64,000 nucleotides of DNA from Rhodobiaceae bacterium (lineage in GTDB: Bacteria; Pseudomonadota; Alphaproteobacteria; Parvibaculales; Parvibaculaceae). The translations under genes were made by a program, and so were the position numbers. Below, in pieces: positions 26,226-35,623 of the stretch; within the stretch, counting starts at the first letter, position 1, and each line of letters begins with the position of its first letter. The stretch lies in NCBI GenBank assembly GCA_021404525.1, contig JAAWWE010000011.1, positions 51,319 to 115,318 of the forward strand. The letters are read 5' to 3'. A model generated the notes under the pieces. It was given only the letters and a program-made list of their open reading frames with translations. It made no database searches and was not told the origin of the DNA.

Positions 26226-27422
26226 TCAAGCAGCCGGTCGCTCCAGCGCCACAGCTGTCGCTTCTCCCCCACCAATACAAAGGGACGCCACACCCTTCGT
26301 CGCGCCTTTTTGCGCCATCGCATTGAGCAAGGTCACGATGATCCGGGCGCCCGATGCCCCGATCGGATGGCCGAGCGCACAGGCACCGCCATAAATGTTC
26401 ACCCGCTCATGATCAAGGTCGAGCTCTTGCATGGCCGCCATCGCCACCACGGCAAACGCTTCATTGATCTCGAAAAGGTCCACATCGCCAGAAGACCAAC
26501 CCACCTGTTCCAGGAGCTTACCCATGGCGCCTACTGGCGCAGTTGTGAACCAGGCCGGCGCCTGGGCATGCATCGCCTGCCCTTTGATGATCGCCAGCGG
26601 TGCGAGACCCCGCCGGTCCGCTTCCGAGCGCCGCATCATCACCAGAGCCGCCGCCCCGTCTGAGATAGAAGATGAGTTCGCCGCCGTGACGGTCCCGTCA
26701 GGCGCGAAGGCTGGCTTCAGCGTCGGGATTTTGTCTGGCCGCGCCGACAGCGGCTGCTCATCTTGCGCCACCTCAACCTCGCCTTTCCGCCCCTTGATCG
26801 TCACCGGCACAATCTCGGGCACGAATGTCCCATCTTCTGTTGCTGCTTTCGACCGTGCCAGAGAGGTCAGTGCGTATTCATCCTGGGCTTCGCGCGAGAA
26901 TTGGTAATGCTGGGCTGTATCCTCCGCATAGGTGCCCATCAGACGCCCTTCATAGGCATCCTCCAGACCGTCAAGGAACATATGGTCCTTTGCAGCCCCG
27001 TGTCCGAGCCGCATGCCTCCGCGAGCATTAGGCAGCAGGTAGGGCGCATTGCTCATGCTTTCCATGCCACCTGCGACAGCGACACTTGCCCGGCCCATTG
27101 CGAGCGCATCAGCCGCCAGCATGACCGTCTTCATGCCGGAGCCGCAAACCTTGTTGATCGTCGTCGCGGGCACGCTCTGCTCTAGCCCACCGCGAAGGGC
27201 GGCCTGACGCGCAGGTGCCTGCCCTACACCGGCAGGAAGTACGCACCCCATAAAGACTTCATCCACCTCGTCAGACCCGAGAGAGGCCCGTTCAACAGCA
27301 CCGGAAAGCGCCCGCGCGCCAAGCTCTGGGCCAGACACCGCCGCAAGCGCGCCTTGAAAACCACCGAGCGGCGTCCGCGCAGCACTTACAATCACAATCG
27401 GGTCTTTCTCCAAATCACTCAT
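26226..27422 (-). CDS. Acetyl-CoA C-acyltransferase (thiolase)
   Basis: Start at ATG 27422 (MSDLEKDPIVIVSAARTPLG) has GGGAG nearby; the track version would overlap the dehydrogenase. The nucleophilic Cys is in NKVCGSGMKTV, the His in GGACALGHPIGASGAR and the second Cys in SLCIGGGEA. It should split acetoacetyl-CoA into two acetyl-CoA, the end step after leucine breakdown, or act more broadly. It lies between isovaleryl-CoA dehydrogenase and MccB in the same orientation. Confidence 0.93.
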   Translation of the reverse strand: MSDLEKDPIVIVSAARTPLGGFQGALAAVSGPELGARALSGAVERASLGSDEVDEVFMGCVLPAGVGQAPARQAALRGGLEQSVPATTINKVCGSGMKTVMLAADALAMGRASVAVAGGMESMSNAPYLLPNARGGMRLGHGAAKDHMFLDGLEDAYEGRLMGTYAEDTAQHYQFSREAQDEYALTSLARSKAATEDGTFVPEIVPVTIKGRKGEVEVAQDEQPLSARPDKIPTLKPAFAPDGTVTAANSSSISDGAAALVMMRRSEADRRGLAPLAIIKGQAMHAQAPAWFTTAPVGAMGKLLEQVGWSSGDVDLFEINEAFAVVAMAAMQELDLDHERVNIYGGACALGHPIGASGARIIVTLLNAMAQKGATKGVASLCIGGGEATAVALERPAA

Positions 27423-27459
27423 CAAACTCTCCCTCTCATATTCAGTCGCCTGTTGAAAA

Positions 27460-28632
27460 TCAGGCTGTCTCGTTGAACAGTTCCCGGCCAATCAGCATCC
27501 GCCTGATTTCGCTGGTGCCAGCGCCAATCTCATAGAGCTTGGCATCCCGCAACAACCGTCCTGTTTCATATTCATTGATATAGCCATTGCCGCCGAGCGC
27601 CTGGATCGCCTCCAGCGCCATCCAGGTTGCCTTCTCAGCTGAATAGAGAATGGCCCCAGCAGCATCCTTCCGCGCTGTCTCGTCCCGGTCGCAGGCTTTC
27701 GCCACGGCATACACGTACGCCTTACAGGCATTCATGGTTGTGTACATGTCAGCAATCTTTCCCTGCATCAGCTGAAACATGCCGATGGGCGTGTCGAACT
27801 GTTTGCGCTCATGCACATACGGCAACACCACATCCATCGCTGCCTGCATAATGCCCAGAGGGCCGCCTGACAGCACCGTGCGCTCATAATCAAGGCCACT
27901 CATCAACACGCGCACGCCGTTATTCACGCCGCCCATTACGTTCTCTTCCGGGACTTCACAATCTTCAAAGACCAGCTCGCAGGTGCTCGACCCTCGCATG
28001 CCCAGCTTGTCGAGCTTCTGGGCAGTCGAGAAACCCTTAAATCCCCGCTCGATCAGAAAGGCAGTAATCCCCTTCGGGCCAGCATCAGCGTCCGTCTTTG
28101 CATAGACCACCAGCGTGTCGGCATCTGGCCCATTAGTGATCCACATCTTGTTCCCATTGAGAACATAATGATCCACCTTTTTGTCTGCGCGGAGTTTCAT
28201 CGAGACAACATCGGATCCAGCACCTGGCTCGCTCATGGCAAGAGAGCCCACATGCTCGCCACTCATCAGCTTAGGCAGGTACTTGTCTTTCTGCTCTTGC
28301 GTCGCCCAGCGACGGATCTGGTTGACACAGAGATTAGAATGCGCCCCGTAAGACAACCCCACCGAGGCAGACCCACGGGAGATTTCCTCCATTGCAACGG
28401 TGTGAGCCAAATAGCCGAGGCCAGAGCCGCCTTGCTCCTCCTCCACCGTCAGGCCCAACAAGCCAAGCTCACCCAATTGGGGCCAGAGGTCTCGGGGAAA
28501 CTCATTGGTCGCATCGATCTCCGCCGCCCGCGGCGCGATTTTGTCAGCCGTAAAGGAACGAACCGTATCGCGGATCATGTCCACGGTTTCGCCAAGATCG
28601 AAATTGAGAGTGGGATAGTCGTTCGGGATCAT
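27460..28632 (-). CDS. Isovaleryl-CoA dehydrogenase
   Basis: An FAD enzyme that oxidises isovaleryl-CoA to 3-methylcrotonyl-CoA in leucine catabolism. The 390-residue acyl-CoA dehydrogenase fold shows [34 protein letters not shown] and [12 protein letters not shown]. The catalytic Glu is in [13 protein letters not shown], the position used by isovaleryl-CoA dehydrogenases and not by short/medium-chain enzymes. The N-terminal PTLNFDLGE also matches. It is nine bases after the kelch gene and leads the leucine genes. Confidence 0.94.
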   Translation of the reverse strand: MIPNDYPTLNFDLGETVDMIRDTVRSFTADKIAPRAAEIDATNEFPRDLWPQLGELGLLGLTVEEEQGGSGLGYLAHTVAMEEISRGSASVGLSYGAHSNLCVNQIRRWATQEQKDKYLPKLMSGEHVGSLAMSEPGAGSDVVSMKLRADKKVDHYVLNGNKMWITNGPDADTLVVYAKTDADAGPKGITAFLIERGFKGFSTAQKLDKLGMRGSSTCELVFEDCEVPEENVMGGVNNGVRVLMSGLDYERTVLSGGPLGIMQAAMDVVLPYVHERKQFDTPIGMFQLMQGKIADMYTTMNACKAYVYAVAKACDRDETARKDAAGAILYSAEKATWMALEAIQALGGNGYINEYETGRLLRDAKLYEIGAGTSEIRRMLIGRELFNETA

Positions 28633-28641
28633 GAAATTTCC

Positions 28642-29586
28642 TTACGGCCGATAGATACTAACCAAGTCAGAAACGGTGAAGACGGTATAGACGCCGGGAC
28701 CTGTCGCACCACCAATGGCAAACAATCGGCCTTCCGACACGGCGACCGCAGCCCCATGGCGCGGTGTTGCCAGCGGCTCAGCACTCTCCCAGCCCGTGCC
28801 CGCACTATTAAGCACATTATGCTCACTGAACGTCCGAGGCGGCGACACCTGTTCGCCACCGACAACATGGATGCGCCCGTCCAGGACCGCGGCACCAATG
28901 CCTGCACGTGCCTCAGGCAGAGCTGGCCCACGACGCCATTTGCCTGCGGCAGGGTCAAGGATATCGACCCGCGCCGACGGAGAGCCATTCGGATTACGTC
29001 CACCAATCACATAAATCTCGCCAGCATGAACGGCCAATGCCAAGGCAGAGCGTTCCGCGGGAAGACTTGCCGACAGCGCACTCCATTCGTCGCTAATCGG
29101 ATCAAACACGAAAACACGGTTGGCCCGCGGACCAACGCCGCCAATCACATAAAGCTTTCCACTAACACCAACCATCTTATGCCAAGCACGAGCGCCCGGC
29201 ATGTCCGGTCCCCTCACCCAGACTCCAACGGAGGGGTCGAACTGATAGAAAGCAGCATTGTCTGGACCAGGACTTTCGGCTGTGTAGCCGCCGGTCACAT
29301 AAAGCCGACCATTCATCGACGCCATCGCTGCCTGTTGCAGCCCAAGCGGCAAGGCAGGCAGCGCCCGCCAGATATCACCAATCGTGTCATAGGCATCAAC
29401 GGAGGAGACCGGCTTGCTGATACCAGCACCGCCCGCGATATAGATTTCTTCGCCTAAGAGAGCAGACGCGGCAAAAGCACGACCCGACGCGCTCGGCGCT
29501 CCTTCAATCCACTCACCGGCCAAAACGGGTGTGAAAACAAGAGACATCAGTCCCGCAAACATCCAACTCCGAAACACTCTACGCAT
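28642..29586 (-). CDS. Secreted kelch-repeat beta-propeller protein
   Basis: A signal peptide (RRVFRSWMFAGLMSLVFTPVLAG) is followed by about six kelch repeats, each with the GG doublet and spaced Tyr/Trp: EEIYIAGGAG, GRLYVTGGYT, GKLYVIGGVG, GEIYVIGGRN, GRIHVVGGEQ and GRLFAIGGAT. The 314-residue length fits one six-bladed propeller and little else. Periplasmic or exported; binding partner unknown. It sits between mgtE and the leucine genes with short gaps (27 and nine bases), so it may share their transcript. Confidence 0.9.
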   Translation of the reverse strand: MRRVFRSWMFAGLMSLVFTPVLAGEWIEGAPSASGRAFAASALLGEEIYIAGGAGISKPVSSVDAYDTIGDIWRALPALPLGLQQAAMASMNGRLYVTGGYTAESPGPDNAAFYQFDPSVGVWVRGPDMPGARAWHKMVGVSGKLYVIGGVGPRANRVFVFDPISDEWSALSASLPAERSALALAVHAGEIYVIGGRNPNGSPSARVDILDPAAGKWRRGPALPEARAGIGAAVLDGRIHVVGGEQVSPPRTFSEHNVLNSAGTGWESAEPLATPRHGAAVAVSEGRLFAIGGATGPGVYTVFTVSDLVSIYRP

Positions 29587-29613
29587 GAGCTACCTTTCTA
29601 AGAAAACTCACCC

Positions 29614-30999
29614 CTACAACAACACAATTGCCGCCAACCCCAGGAACGCAAAAAAGCCGACCACATCGGTGACTGTGGTCACAAAAACGCTGGAGGCTAC
29701 AGCCGGGTCGATGCCAAAGCGATCAAGCCCCAGTGGCACCAAAATACCAGCAAGCCCCGCAACGATCATGTTAATCACCATCGCCGCGGCAAGCACGCCT
29801 CCAAGAAGCGGGTCCTGAAACCAGAGCGCGCCCACGATCCCCATCAGGATCGCAAACAAGACTCCGTTCAAAAAGCCGACAAGAACCTCACGTGTGATGA
29901 TGCGGCTGGTATTGATCGGCACCAGATCGCGTGTCGCCAGAGCCCGCACCGCAACAGTCATGGTTTGTGTGCCCGCATTGCCGCCCATCGACGCCACGAT
30001 CGGCATCAGGACTGCGAGCGCCACCATCGACTGAATGGTACCTTCAAACAGTGCGATGACAACTGATGCTAGTATCGCCGTCAGCAGATTGACAAACAGC
30101 CAGGAAAAACGGTTGCGTGTTGTCTCCACGACTGTGTCCGACACACTCTCCTCTGAGACGATACCACCCAAACGACGGATGTCTTCGCTCGCTTCGTCAG
30201 CAATAACAGCGACCACGTCATCCACCGTGACCACACCAACAAGCCGTTCATTCTCGTCCACGACAGCCGCAGAAATCAGGTCATACTTCTCAAACTGCAG
30301 CGCCACGTCTTCCTGATCGGTCTCTGCTGGAATGAGTGTTTGTTCCACATCCATCATATCTTCGATGGGAACCGGCCGCTTGGTCCGCATAATTCTCGAG
30401 AGCGGCACCGTACCAATGGGTCGATAGGAAGGATCAACTACGAAGATTTCGTAGAACTCATCTGGCAGGTCTTGCGCTTCCCGCAGATAGTCGATGGTCT
30501 GCCCCACATCCCAGAATGGCGGCACAGCGACAAGGTCGCGCTGCATGATGCGGCCCGCGCTATCCTCAGGATATTCAAGCGAGCGCTCAATTGCGGCACG
30601 CTCCTGCGCAGGGACCTGCTCGAGCACTTCACGTTGCTCTTCCGCGGGCATGTCTTCCAGGATGTAGACCGCATCATCAGAGTCCATTTCCTGGACGGCA
30701 GCGGCAATATCTTCCGGCGCCATAAGCTCAATGACGTCATCGCGAACGGCTTCTTCAAGCTCACTAAGAACATCTGGCTCAAGATCTGAACCAAGCGCTT
30801 GTACCAGCGCCCGAAGTTCGTCTGAGCGAACCAGCTCCAAGAGCTCTGCCTGGTCAGCAGGCCGGAGCGGCATCACCAGGGACCGAACCGCCTCATCGTC
30901 CCCCCGGTCCAACGCACGCACAACCTCCCCAACAAAGGCAGGGGTCAATGGCGTGTCCCACTCCTCCGTCTGGCTTGAAAGCTGTGTTGTATCTGTCAC
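29614..30999 (-). CDS. mgtE: Magnesium transporter MgtE
   Basis: MgtE is a magnesium channel of the inner membrane gated by a cytosolic magnesium sensor. Domains in order: a helical N domain (ALDRGDDEAVRSLVMPL, DVIELMAPEDIAAAVQEMDSDD), two CBS domains (about IMQRDLVAVPPFW to TVDDVVAVI), the plug helix and five membrane helices. The channel segment is PIVASMGGNAGTQTMTVAVRALA. I prefer GTG 30999 (VTDTTQLSSQ) with AAGGA upstream; the track extends to 31146, almost into the terminator, with unlikely residues. Confidence 0.92.
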   Translation of the reverse strand: MTDTTQLSSQTEEWDTPLTPAFVGEVVRALDRGDDEAVRSLVMPLRPADQAELLELVRSDELRALVQALGSDLEPDVLSELEEAVRDDVIELMAPEDIAAAVQEMDSDDAVYILEDMPAEEQREVLEQVPAQERAAIERSLEYPEDSAGRIMQRDLVAVPPFWDVGQTIDYLREAQDLPDEFYEIFVVDPSYRPIGTVPLSRIMRTKRPVPIEDMMDVEQTLIPAETDQEDVALQFEKYDLISAAVVDENERLVGVVTVDDVVAVIADEASEDIRRLGGIVSEESVSDTVVETTRNRFSWLFVNLLTAILASVVIALFEGTIQSMVALAVLMPIVASMGGNAGTQTMTVAVRALATRDLVPINTSRIITREVLVGFLNGVLFAILMGIVGALWFQDPLLGGVLAAAMVINMIVAGLAGILVPLGLDRFGIDPAVASSVFVTTVTDVVGFFAFLGLAAIVLL

Positions 31000-31143
31000 G
31001 TGAACAATGTCCTTGAAAGAGCGCTGATCAAATGGAGACGATGCGTCAATCCGGACACAAGAGCCCGATTCACCCGCTGCCGGAGTGTGCGCGAAACAAG
31101 CCCCATATGCTACCGCAGGCCTGGCGCTTGAGACGAAATTCCA

Positions 31144-31176
31144 CAAAAAAAGCCGAGGCGAACCCCGGCTTTTTGT
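31144..31176. terminator. Hairpin terminator after tRNA-Leu, usable in both directions
   Basis: The sequence aaaaaagccgagg-cgaa-ccccggcttttt forms a stem with one mismatch and has A/T runs on both sides. It lies just past the 3' end of the tRNA on the minus strand. Confidence 0.8.
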
Positions 31177-31182
31177 CAGTCA

Positions 31183-31269
31183 TGGTGCGGACGAGAAGAC
31201 TCGAACTTCCACGGGTTTTACCCCACAGCGACCTCAACGCTGCGCGTCTACCAATTCCGCCACGTCCGC
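31183..31269 (-). tRNA. tRNA-Leu (anticodon GAG), CCA encoded
   Basis: Read on the minus strand, the gene folds as a class II tRNA. The acceptor stem GCGGACG pairs with CGTCCGC. The D arm holds AATTGGTAGACGC, and the anticodon arm is CAGCG-TTGAGGT-CGCTG with anticodon GAG. A long variable arm (TGGGGTAAAACCCG) precedes the T arm with GTTCGAGTC. The 3' CCA is encoded. GAG decodes CUC/CUU leucine codons. Confidence 0.96.
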
Positions 31270-31384
31270 AAATCACATGACTGGTAGGAAGGCGCTCATG
31301 TAACAAATCAAAGGCCTGTCGGCAAGCCTTCTCTTCCACGCAAACCAGCTTTTAGTCGCCTGAATTTGCTTGGCTTTTCAACGA

Positions 31385-32197
31385 TTAGATGCCATCGCCA
31401 TCCATATTGATCGGCAGATGGATGCCACATTCGTCTTTGTCACTGCCCTTCCAGCGCCCATCGCGATAATCCCCGCCTTCAGGAACCCGGTCTGTGCATG
31501 GCATGCATCCAATAGACCGGTAGCCATCTTTGACCAATGGGTGTTTCGGCAACCGATTGTCCACCAGATACTGGTTGAGCTCATCCTCGCCCCAGAATGA
31601 CAACGGATTGATTTTGAACCGCGTGTCACCTTGGTGGCGAACGCCGTCGACAGCACGCACCACCTCTTCTTCAATCGGGTCCATTGTCGTGCGTGTGGAT
31701 GTCTGGAAACGCTTGCGGCCGGTGATCGACGCCTTAAACGGCGCCAACGCCCGCTCTAACGGCAGAACTTTCCGCACGAAACAACAGGCATCCTGATCCT
31801 GGTTCCAAAGGCCACCATGGGGATCTTTCGCTTCCAAATCAGCAGGAAGAGGCCCGATGGCACGCAGGTCAGTGAGACCCAATTTCTCCTGCAACCTGTC
31901 GCGATACCGCAGAGTCTCGCCAAATAGCTTGCCTGTGTTCAGAAAGATAACCGGCACCGTCGGGTCAATCTCCGCCACCATATGAAGCAACACGGCCGAT
32001 TCAGCGCCGAACGACGAAACAACGGCAATCTCGCCCGGAAATTCCTCCTTGATCAAGGCTTCCAGCAATGGACCACCGACGAGCCCGGCATATTTTTCAC
32101 GCAAAACGCTCAACTCACCAGATGACACAGTTTCCGTGTCCATCATTGCCGGGCGTTCTTGTGGCTCCTTCAATTCAGCAACACTCATGACAGCCAT
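31385..32197 (-). CDS. cysH: Adenylyl-sulfate (APS) reductase, CysH family
   Basis: The enzyme reduces activated sulfate to sulfite with thioredoxin in assimilatory sulfur metabolism. The Cys pairs QDACCFVRKV and IGCMPCTD are the CC and CxxC ligands of a 4Fe-4S cluster. That cluster marks the bacterial APS-using type and is absent from E. coli PAPS reductase. The catalytic Cys is in DECGIH near the C terminus. SSFGAESAVLLHMV is the nucleotide-binding PP-loop region. It overlaps the siroheme-synthase gene by 13 bases, which links sulfite formation to siroheme for sulfite reductase. No cysI is in this window. Confidence 0.93.
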   Translation of the reverse strand: MAVMSVAELKEPQERPAMMDTETVSSGELSVLREKYAGLVGGPLLEALIKEEFPGEIAVVSSFGAESAVLLHMVAEIDPTVPVIFLNTGKLFGETLRYRDRLQEKLGLTDLRAIGPLPADLEAKDPHGGLWNQDQDACCFVRKVLPLERALAPFKASITGRKRFQTSTRTTMDPIEEEVVRAVDGVRHQGDTRFKINPLSFWGEDELNQYLVDNRLPKHPLVKDGYRSIGCMPCTDRVPEGGDYRDGRWKGSDKDECGIHLPINMDGDGI

Positions 32198-32742
32198 CCT
32201 TGTTGATCAATGAAAGAATCTGTTTTTTTCGAAACTTCTTCGAGCGGCAATCCTTCCGCGCGCCACGACTGCCGCAACTCTCCAATTTGGTCCAGGTGTC
32301 CTGCCCACTCGGGGCCAAATAGAGCTTCCAGATGTCGCCTCAAACGCCGCGCCAACCCCGGAGACTTCCCGCCGGTAGAAATTGTCATCGTAAGATCACC
32401 GCGGCGAACCATAGAGGGCACGTGGAAGTCACAGAGCGGTTTCACATCTTCAATATTGACCATCGCACCCAAGGAACGTGCACGCTTGGCCAGATCCTCA
32501 CCTTCGGCATCTGAGAGCCCCGCACCAAACACAAGCGAGGCGGCTTCAAGCGCAGCATTATCGGGCCTGCCGCCCACCAAACGCTGCCCAGCCTGCGCCA
32601 CAAGCTCGTCGCACGGCGTTGATGAATACACCCGAACGGAGGCATTGGCCGCGTCCAGCAGCTCCAAGCGGCGCAAAACTAGCTCGCCCTCGCCAACCAG
32701 AACGATCGCACCATTACTTACGTCAAACACGATGGGCAGCAT
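32185..32742 (-). CDS. Siroheme synthase N-terminal type (precorrin-2 dehydrogenase/ferrochelatase)
   Basis: The 185-residue protein matches the Met8/CysG-N module: a Rossmann start (PIVFDVSNGAIVLVGEGELVLRRLELL), the catalytic-region DVKPLCDFHVPSMVRRGDLTMTISTGGKSPGLARRLRRHL, and a short helical tail. It should oxidise precorrin-2 to sirohydrochlorin and insert iron. The methyltransferase half of CysG is not fused here and must be encoded elsewhere. It is coupled to cysH by overlap. Confidence 0.88.
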   Translation of the reverse strand: MLPIVFDVSNGAIVLVGEGELVLRRLELLDAANASVRVYSSTPCDELVAQAGQRLVGGRPDNAALEAASLVFGAGLSDAEGEDLAKRARSLGAMVNIEDVKPLCDFHVPSMVRRGDLTMTISTGGKSPGLARRLRRHLEALFGPEWAGHLDQIGELRQSWRAEGLPLEEVSKKTDSFIDQQGWLS

Positions 32743-32921
32743 TGTGCCTACCTCCGAACCGCTACCAAACCTGTCTGGCAGCCAATATTGTCCACAGAGA
32801 TAGGCTGGAAATTAACAAATTTCAACCAAAGAACGTGAAATAGATTATATTACACCATTATTATGTAATAATAGAACAAGACAATACGCTTGAAGCGCCA
32901 TTCTTCGCTGGAAATCGGTGT

Positions 32922-33164
32922 TTAGCGAATTGACGTCGCCTGACTGATCTTTTCGGTAATTGAAACCGCGATCCGGTCTTCTTGGACGACAATTTCGCCC
33001 CGCGCGATCGGAATATTATTGGCCATAATCCAAACTTCGTCGTCCTGATGCGCGTCCAATTCAATGACGGCACCCCGCCCCATCTTCAGAAGCTGGTTGA
33101 TGGGCATTTTCGAGCGTCCAATGACGACCGAGAGCTCAACATAAACTTTGTCTACAGCGTTCAC
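32922..33164 (-). CDS. Single-domain FliN/SpoA-like protein
   Basis: I start it at GTG 33164 (VNAVDKVYVELSVVIGRSKMPINQLL), because AGGA stands nine bases upstream; the track ATG at 33209 adds 15 residues of little merit. The remaining 80 residues are one SpoA fold of the kind that forms the C-ring of flagella or the sorting platform of type III secretion (VELSVVIGRSKMPINQLLKMGRGAVIELD, IMANNIPIARGEIVV). No other flagellar gene is in the window. It is divergent from lipB. Confidence 0.82.
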   Translation of the reverse strand: MNAVDKVYVELSVVIGRSKMPINQLLKMGRGAVIELDAHQDDEVWIMANNIPIARGEIVVQEDRIAVSITEKISQATSIR

Positions 33165-33249
33165 AGATAGAGTTCCTAAAACGGACAGAGAGCATGGGGC
33201 ATATCCCACACTTGGATCAAAAGGCAGTTTTTCATGCTAGAGTTAGCGC

Positions 33250-33933
33250 ATGGTTAATCCCTTGAATACAGCCAAAAAAACTCCTGTTCAATCACTGGAC
33301 TGGATTGTCTCCGATACCTTGGTCCCCTATGCAGAAGCGCTCGATTTCATGGAGAACCGGGCGGCAGAGATTGCAGCAGGCACAGCAAATGAGTGCGTCT
33401 GGTTGCTAGAGCATCCGCCGACCTACACCGCCGGAACGAGCGCCAAATCAGAAGATTTGCTTACACCAGAGCGATTTCCGGTGTTTGAAACCGGCCGTGG
33501 AGGTCAATACACCTATCACGGGCCGGGCCAGCGTGTTGGCTACGTGATGTTGAACCTGAAGGAACGCGGACCAGACGTAAGGGGTTTTGTCCGCAATCTG
33601 GAAGAATGGCTGATTCAGACCCTCGCCACCTTCAATGTAAAGGGCGAGCGCCGCGATGACCGCGTGGGTGTCTGGGTGCGCCGACCAGACCTCGGCCCAA
33701 CAAAAGAGGACAAAATAGCCGCAATCGGAGTTCGTGTCCGCAAATGGGTGACGTTCCACGGCGTCAGCCTCAATATCAACCCGGATCTGGAACACTTCTC
33801 AGGCATTGTTCCCTGCGGTGTTTCAGAACATGGCGTCACAAGCCTGGAAGATCTTGGACAGATCGTCTCCAACGCCGAAGTCGACATCGTGATGAAGCAA
33901 AAATTTGAAGAGATTTTTCAGAGCGCTTCATAA
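33250..33933 (+). CDS. lipB: Octanoyltransferase LipB
   Basis: LipB moves the octanoyl chain from acyl carrier protein to lipoyl-dependent enzymes. The 227-residue protein has [46 protein letters not shown] with the catalytic Lys, and [14 protein letters not shown] with the catalytic Cys. The 3' end overlaps the convergent polymer-forming protein gene by 16 bases. Confidence 0.97.
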   Translation: MVNPLNTAKKTPVQSLDWIVSDTLVPYAEALDFMENRAAEIAAGTANECVWLLEHPPTYTAGTSAKSEDLLTPERFPVFETGRGGQYTYHGPGQRVGYVMLNLKERGPDVRGFVRNLEEWLIQTLATFNVKGERRDDRVGVWVRRPDLGPTKEDKIAAIGVRVRKWVTFHGVSLNINPDLEHFSGIVPCGVSEHGVTSLEDLGQIVSNAEVDIVMKQKFEEIFQSAS

Positions 33934-34913
33934 CGGACCCGGCCCGCGATCAAAATGCCGCCAATGCCGAGCGCAATTGAAACAAACCAGAAAAAGCCCC
34001 CAAGGACAGGAACGCCGGCACCGGCCCACAGGACGAATGAGCCCACCACAACCAGGGCTAGGCGCCGGCCAGACCCATCCCCGAACTCAAGGCCAGCAAG
34101 GTCTACCAAGAAACCACCGATAATAATCGCAGCAGTAACCATGCCCGCACAGAAGACGACCCCATAAAGGACGATCAACAGAAAAGCAAAAGGCAAACCG
34201 ATGATCGTGAAGGCGGCAAACAGGGTAACGATCGGAAGCCCAAGCATCCAGACAAGACCGTAAAAGATGGCAAGGGCTGGACTGTCAGATGCAGCCACTT
34301 GAAGCTTGTCGGACCACTTGGGAGCGGCAAAAACCAGAATGCCCGCAAAGATCGCCAGAACAAGTGCACCGGGAAGCGTGAGCTCCAGCGCAACATTGTC
34401 CGTCCCGTCTCCCTCCCAGCGTCCGCGCCAGTCGTCTGGCATCTCAGGCGCCTCCGTTGCGTCAGAAAAGAAGTGACTCTCCGTCTCTCCTTCAACACGA
34501 GCATCCTTGGCAATCTCAGCAGATGAGCTCGTGTAGTAGGACAGGTTTCCATCAATAACTGTGTCAGGTCCTAAAACCAGATCCACCGCCCAAACCGAGA
34601 CATCCCCATCAACCGGACCGTTGAGCAATACCGACTGACCGCGAATATCCAGATCACCATCAACGACACCATCCACAACGATGCGCCGACCCGCGAGCCA
34701 AGCATCCCCGTCGACCGTTGCATCGTCGGCGATCACAATCGAATCCCCAGACGCCCGCAGATCGCCTTCAATATCCTCTGATACAACAACGGCCGCACCA
34801 GCCAGGAATAAGGCCCCCTCGCTCTGCCAGCGAACGGTCGACTCCTCCGCGAGAGCTAATGTCGGCAACAATACAAACGTAAGAAGCAGACCTAAAAGTG
34901 AATTTCGCACCAT
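33918..34913 (-). CDS. Signal-peptide/membrane protein with bactofilin-like polymer-forming region
   Basis: The 331-residue protein begins with a signal peptide ([23 protein letters not shown]). It continues as a beta-helix of short repeats ([57 protein letters not shown]) that resemble bactofilin. After about residue 170 come four to five membrane helices ([51 protein letters not shown] and others). True bactofilins are cytoplasmic; here the beta-helix should face the periplasm. Function unknown. Confidence 0.8.
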   Translation of the reverse strand: MVRNSLLGLLLTFVLLPTLALAEESTVRWQSEGALFLAGAAVVVSEDIEGDLRASGDSIVIADDATVDGDAWLAGRRIVVDGVVDGDLDIRGQSVLLNGPVDGDVSVWAVDLVLGPDTVIDGNLSYYTSSSAEIAKDARVEGETESHFFSDATEAPEMPDDWRGRWEGDGTDNVALELTLPGALVLAIFAGILVFAAPKWSDKLQVAASDSPALAIFYGLVWMLGLPIVTLFAAFTIIGLPFAFLLIVLYGVVFCAGMVTAAIIIGGFLVDLAGLEFGDGSGRRLALVVVGSFVLWAGAGVPVLGGFFWFVSIALGIGGILIAGRVRYEAL

Positions 34914-34934
34914 CTGTTTAGAATCCAGCCCTAA

Positions 34935-35510
34935 CTAGGTTTCCTCTGGCTGAGCACGCGAGCCGAAACAAAGCACCGCAAGCACGAGCATGACGCCATC
35001 AAGATACATCATAACAAAGATATTTACGCCTTCTCCCATTCTCAACCCTTGGAGATAGATCAAGCCTGATCTCAAGGCTATGGAAGCCAGCCAAGCAGCA
35101 CAAACGCCACCAAGCGTCGCAATAACCAGCGACAGTCTTTTGCCAGAAGGAAACCACAATGGAGCATATTTCGCGATTGATCGCGTTACCTCGATGCTAA
35201 GGGTTGCTCCAATAGCAAGTGCAATGGGCAAAAGAAATCCATTATGCAACACAGCGAATGTAGTAGTCACGATTTGTACGCCTTCGCTTGTCGTGGCTCC
35301 CATACCGATCACAAAAACTGGAATAAATAGCAAAGCCGCGCCGCCAAGGCCCAAGCCGAGAATCAAAAGCAATGCTGGAAAAACACTTTTGGGACGGGCC
35401 AATTGCAGCTGTCCTACTGCAACCGGAAAAAGAAGACATAACGAGGCAGCGACAACGGACAACCATAGAGGATATATGCCAAACACGTATCCCCCAGAAA
35501 TAGTTATCAC
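34935..35510 (-). CDS. Hypothetical multi-pass membrane protein
   Basis: A 191-residue protein with about five or six hydrophobic helices (IYPLWLSVVAASLCLLFPVAV, VFPALLLILGLGLGGAALLFIPVFVIG, LHNGFLLPIALAIGATLSIEV, LVIATLGGVCAAWLASIAL, IFVMMYLDGVMLVLAVLCF). No charged or cysteine motif typical of a known transporter is apparent. It lies 21 bases upstream of the polymer-forming protein gene on the same strand, so the two may work together. Confidence 0.68.
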   Translation of the reverse strand: MITISGGYVFGIYPLWLSVVAASLCLLFPVAVGQLQLARPKSVFPALLLILGLGLGGAALLFIPVFVIGMGATTSEGVQIVTTTFAVLHNGFLLPIALAIGATLSIEVTRSIAKYAPLWFPSGKRLSLVIATLGGVCAAWLASIALRSGLIYLQGLRMGEGVNIFVMMYLDGVMLVLAVLCFGSRAQPEET

Positions 35511-35563
35511 TGCTTAGGCTCCGGTTTATCTGAGAGACACTATAAATTTAATCGCTAAGCCAG

Positions 35564-35600
35564 GAAAAACAACGCCCGCCAGGTCAAACCGGGCGGGCGT
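35564..35600 (-). terminator. Intrinsic terminator after pccA
   Basis: On the minus strand ACGCCCGCCCGGTTTGACCTGGCGGGCGT folds into a GC-rich stem of nine pairs, followed by TGTTTTT. It lies 24 bases past the pccA stop. Confidence 0.88.
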
Positions 35601-35623
35601 CAACACATTGATCTGAACGACGA

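Noticed and set aside
28168-29457. 429-residue plus-strand ORF
   Set aside because: Antisense to isovaleryl-CoA dehydrogenase and the kelch gene, both certain; its sequence has no domain and unnatural composition.
31032-31339. Several short ORFs across the tRNA-Leu region
   Set aside because: They read through a clear tRNA and its terminator.
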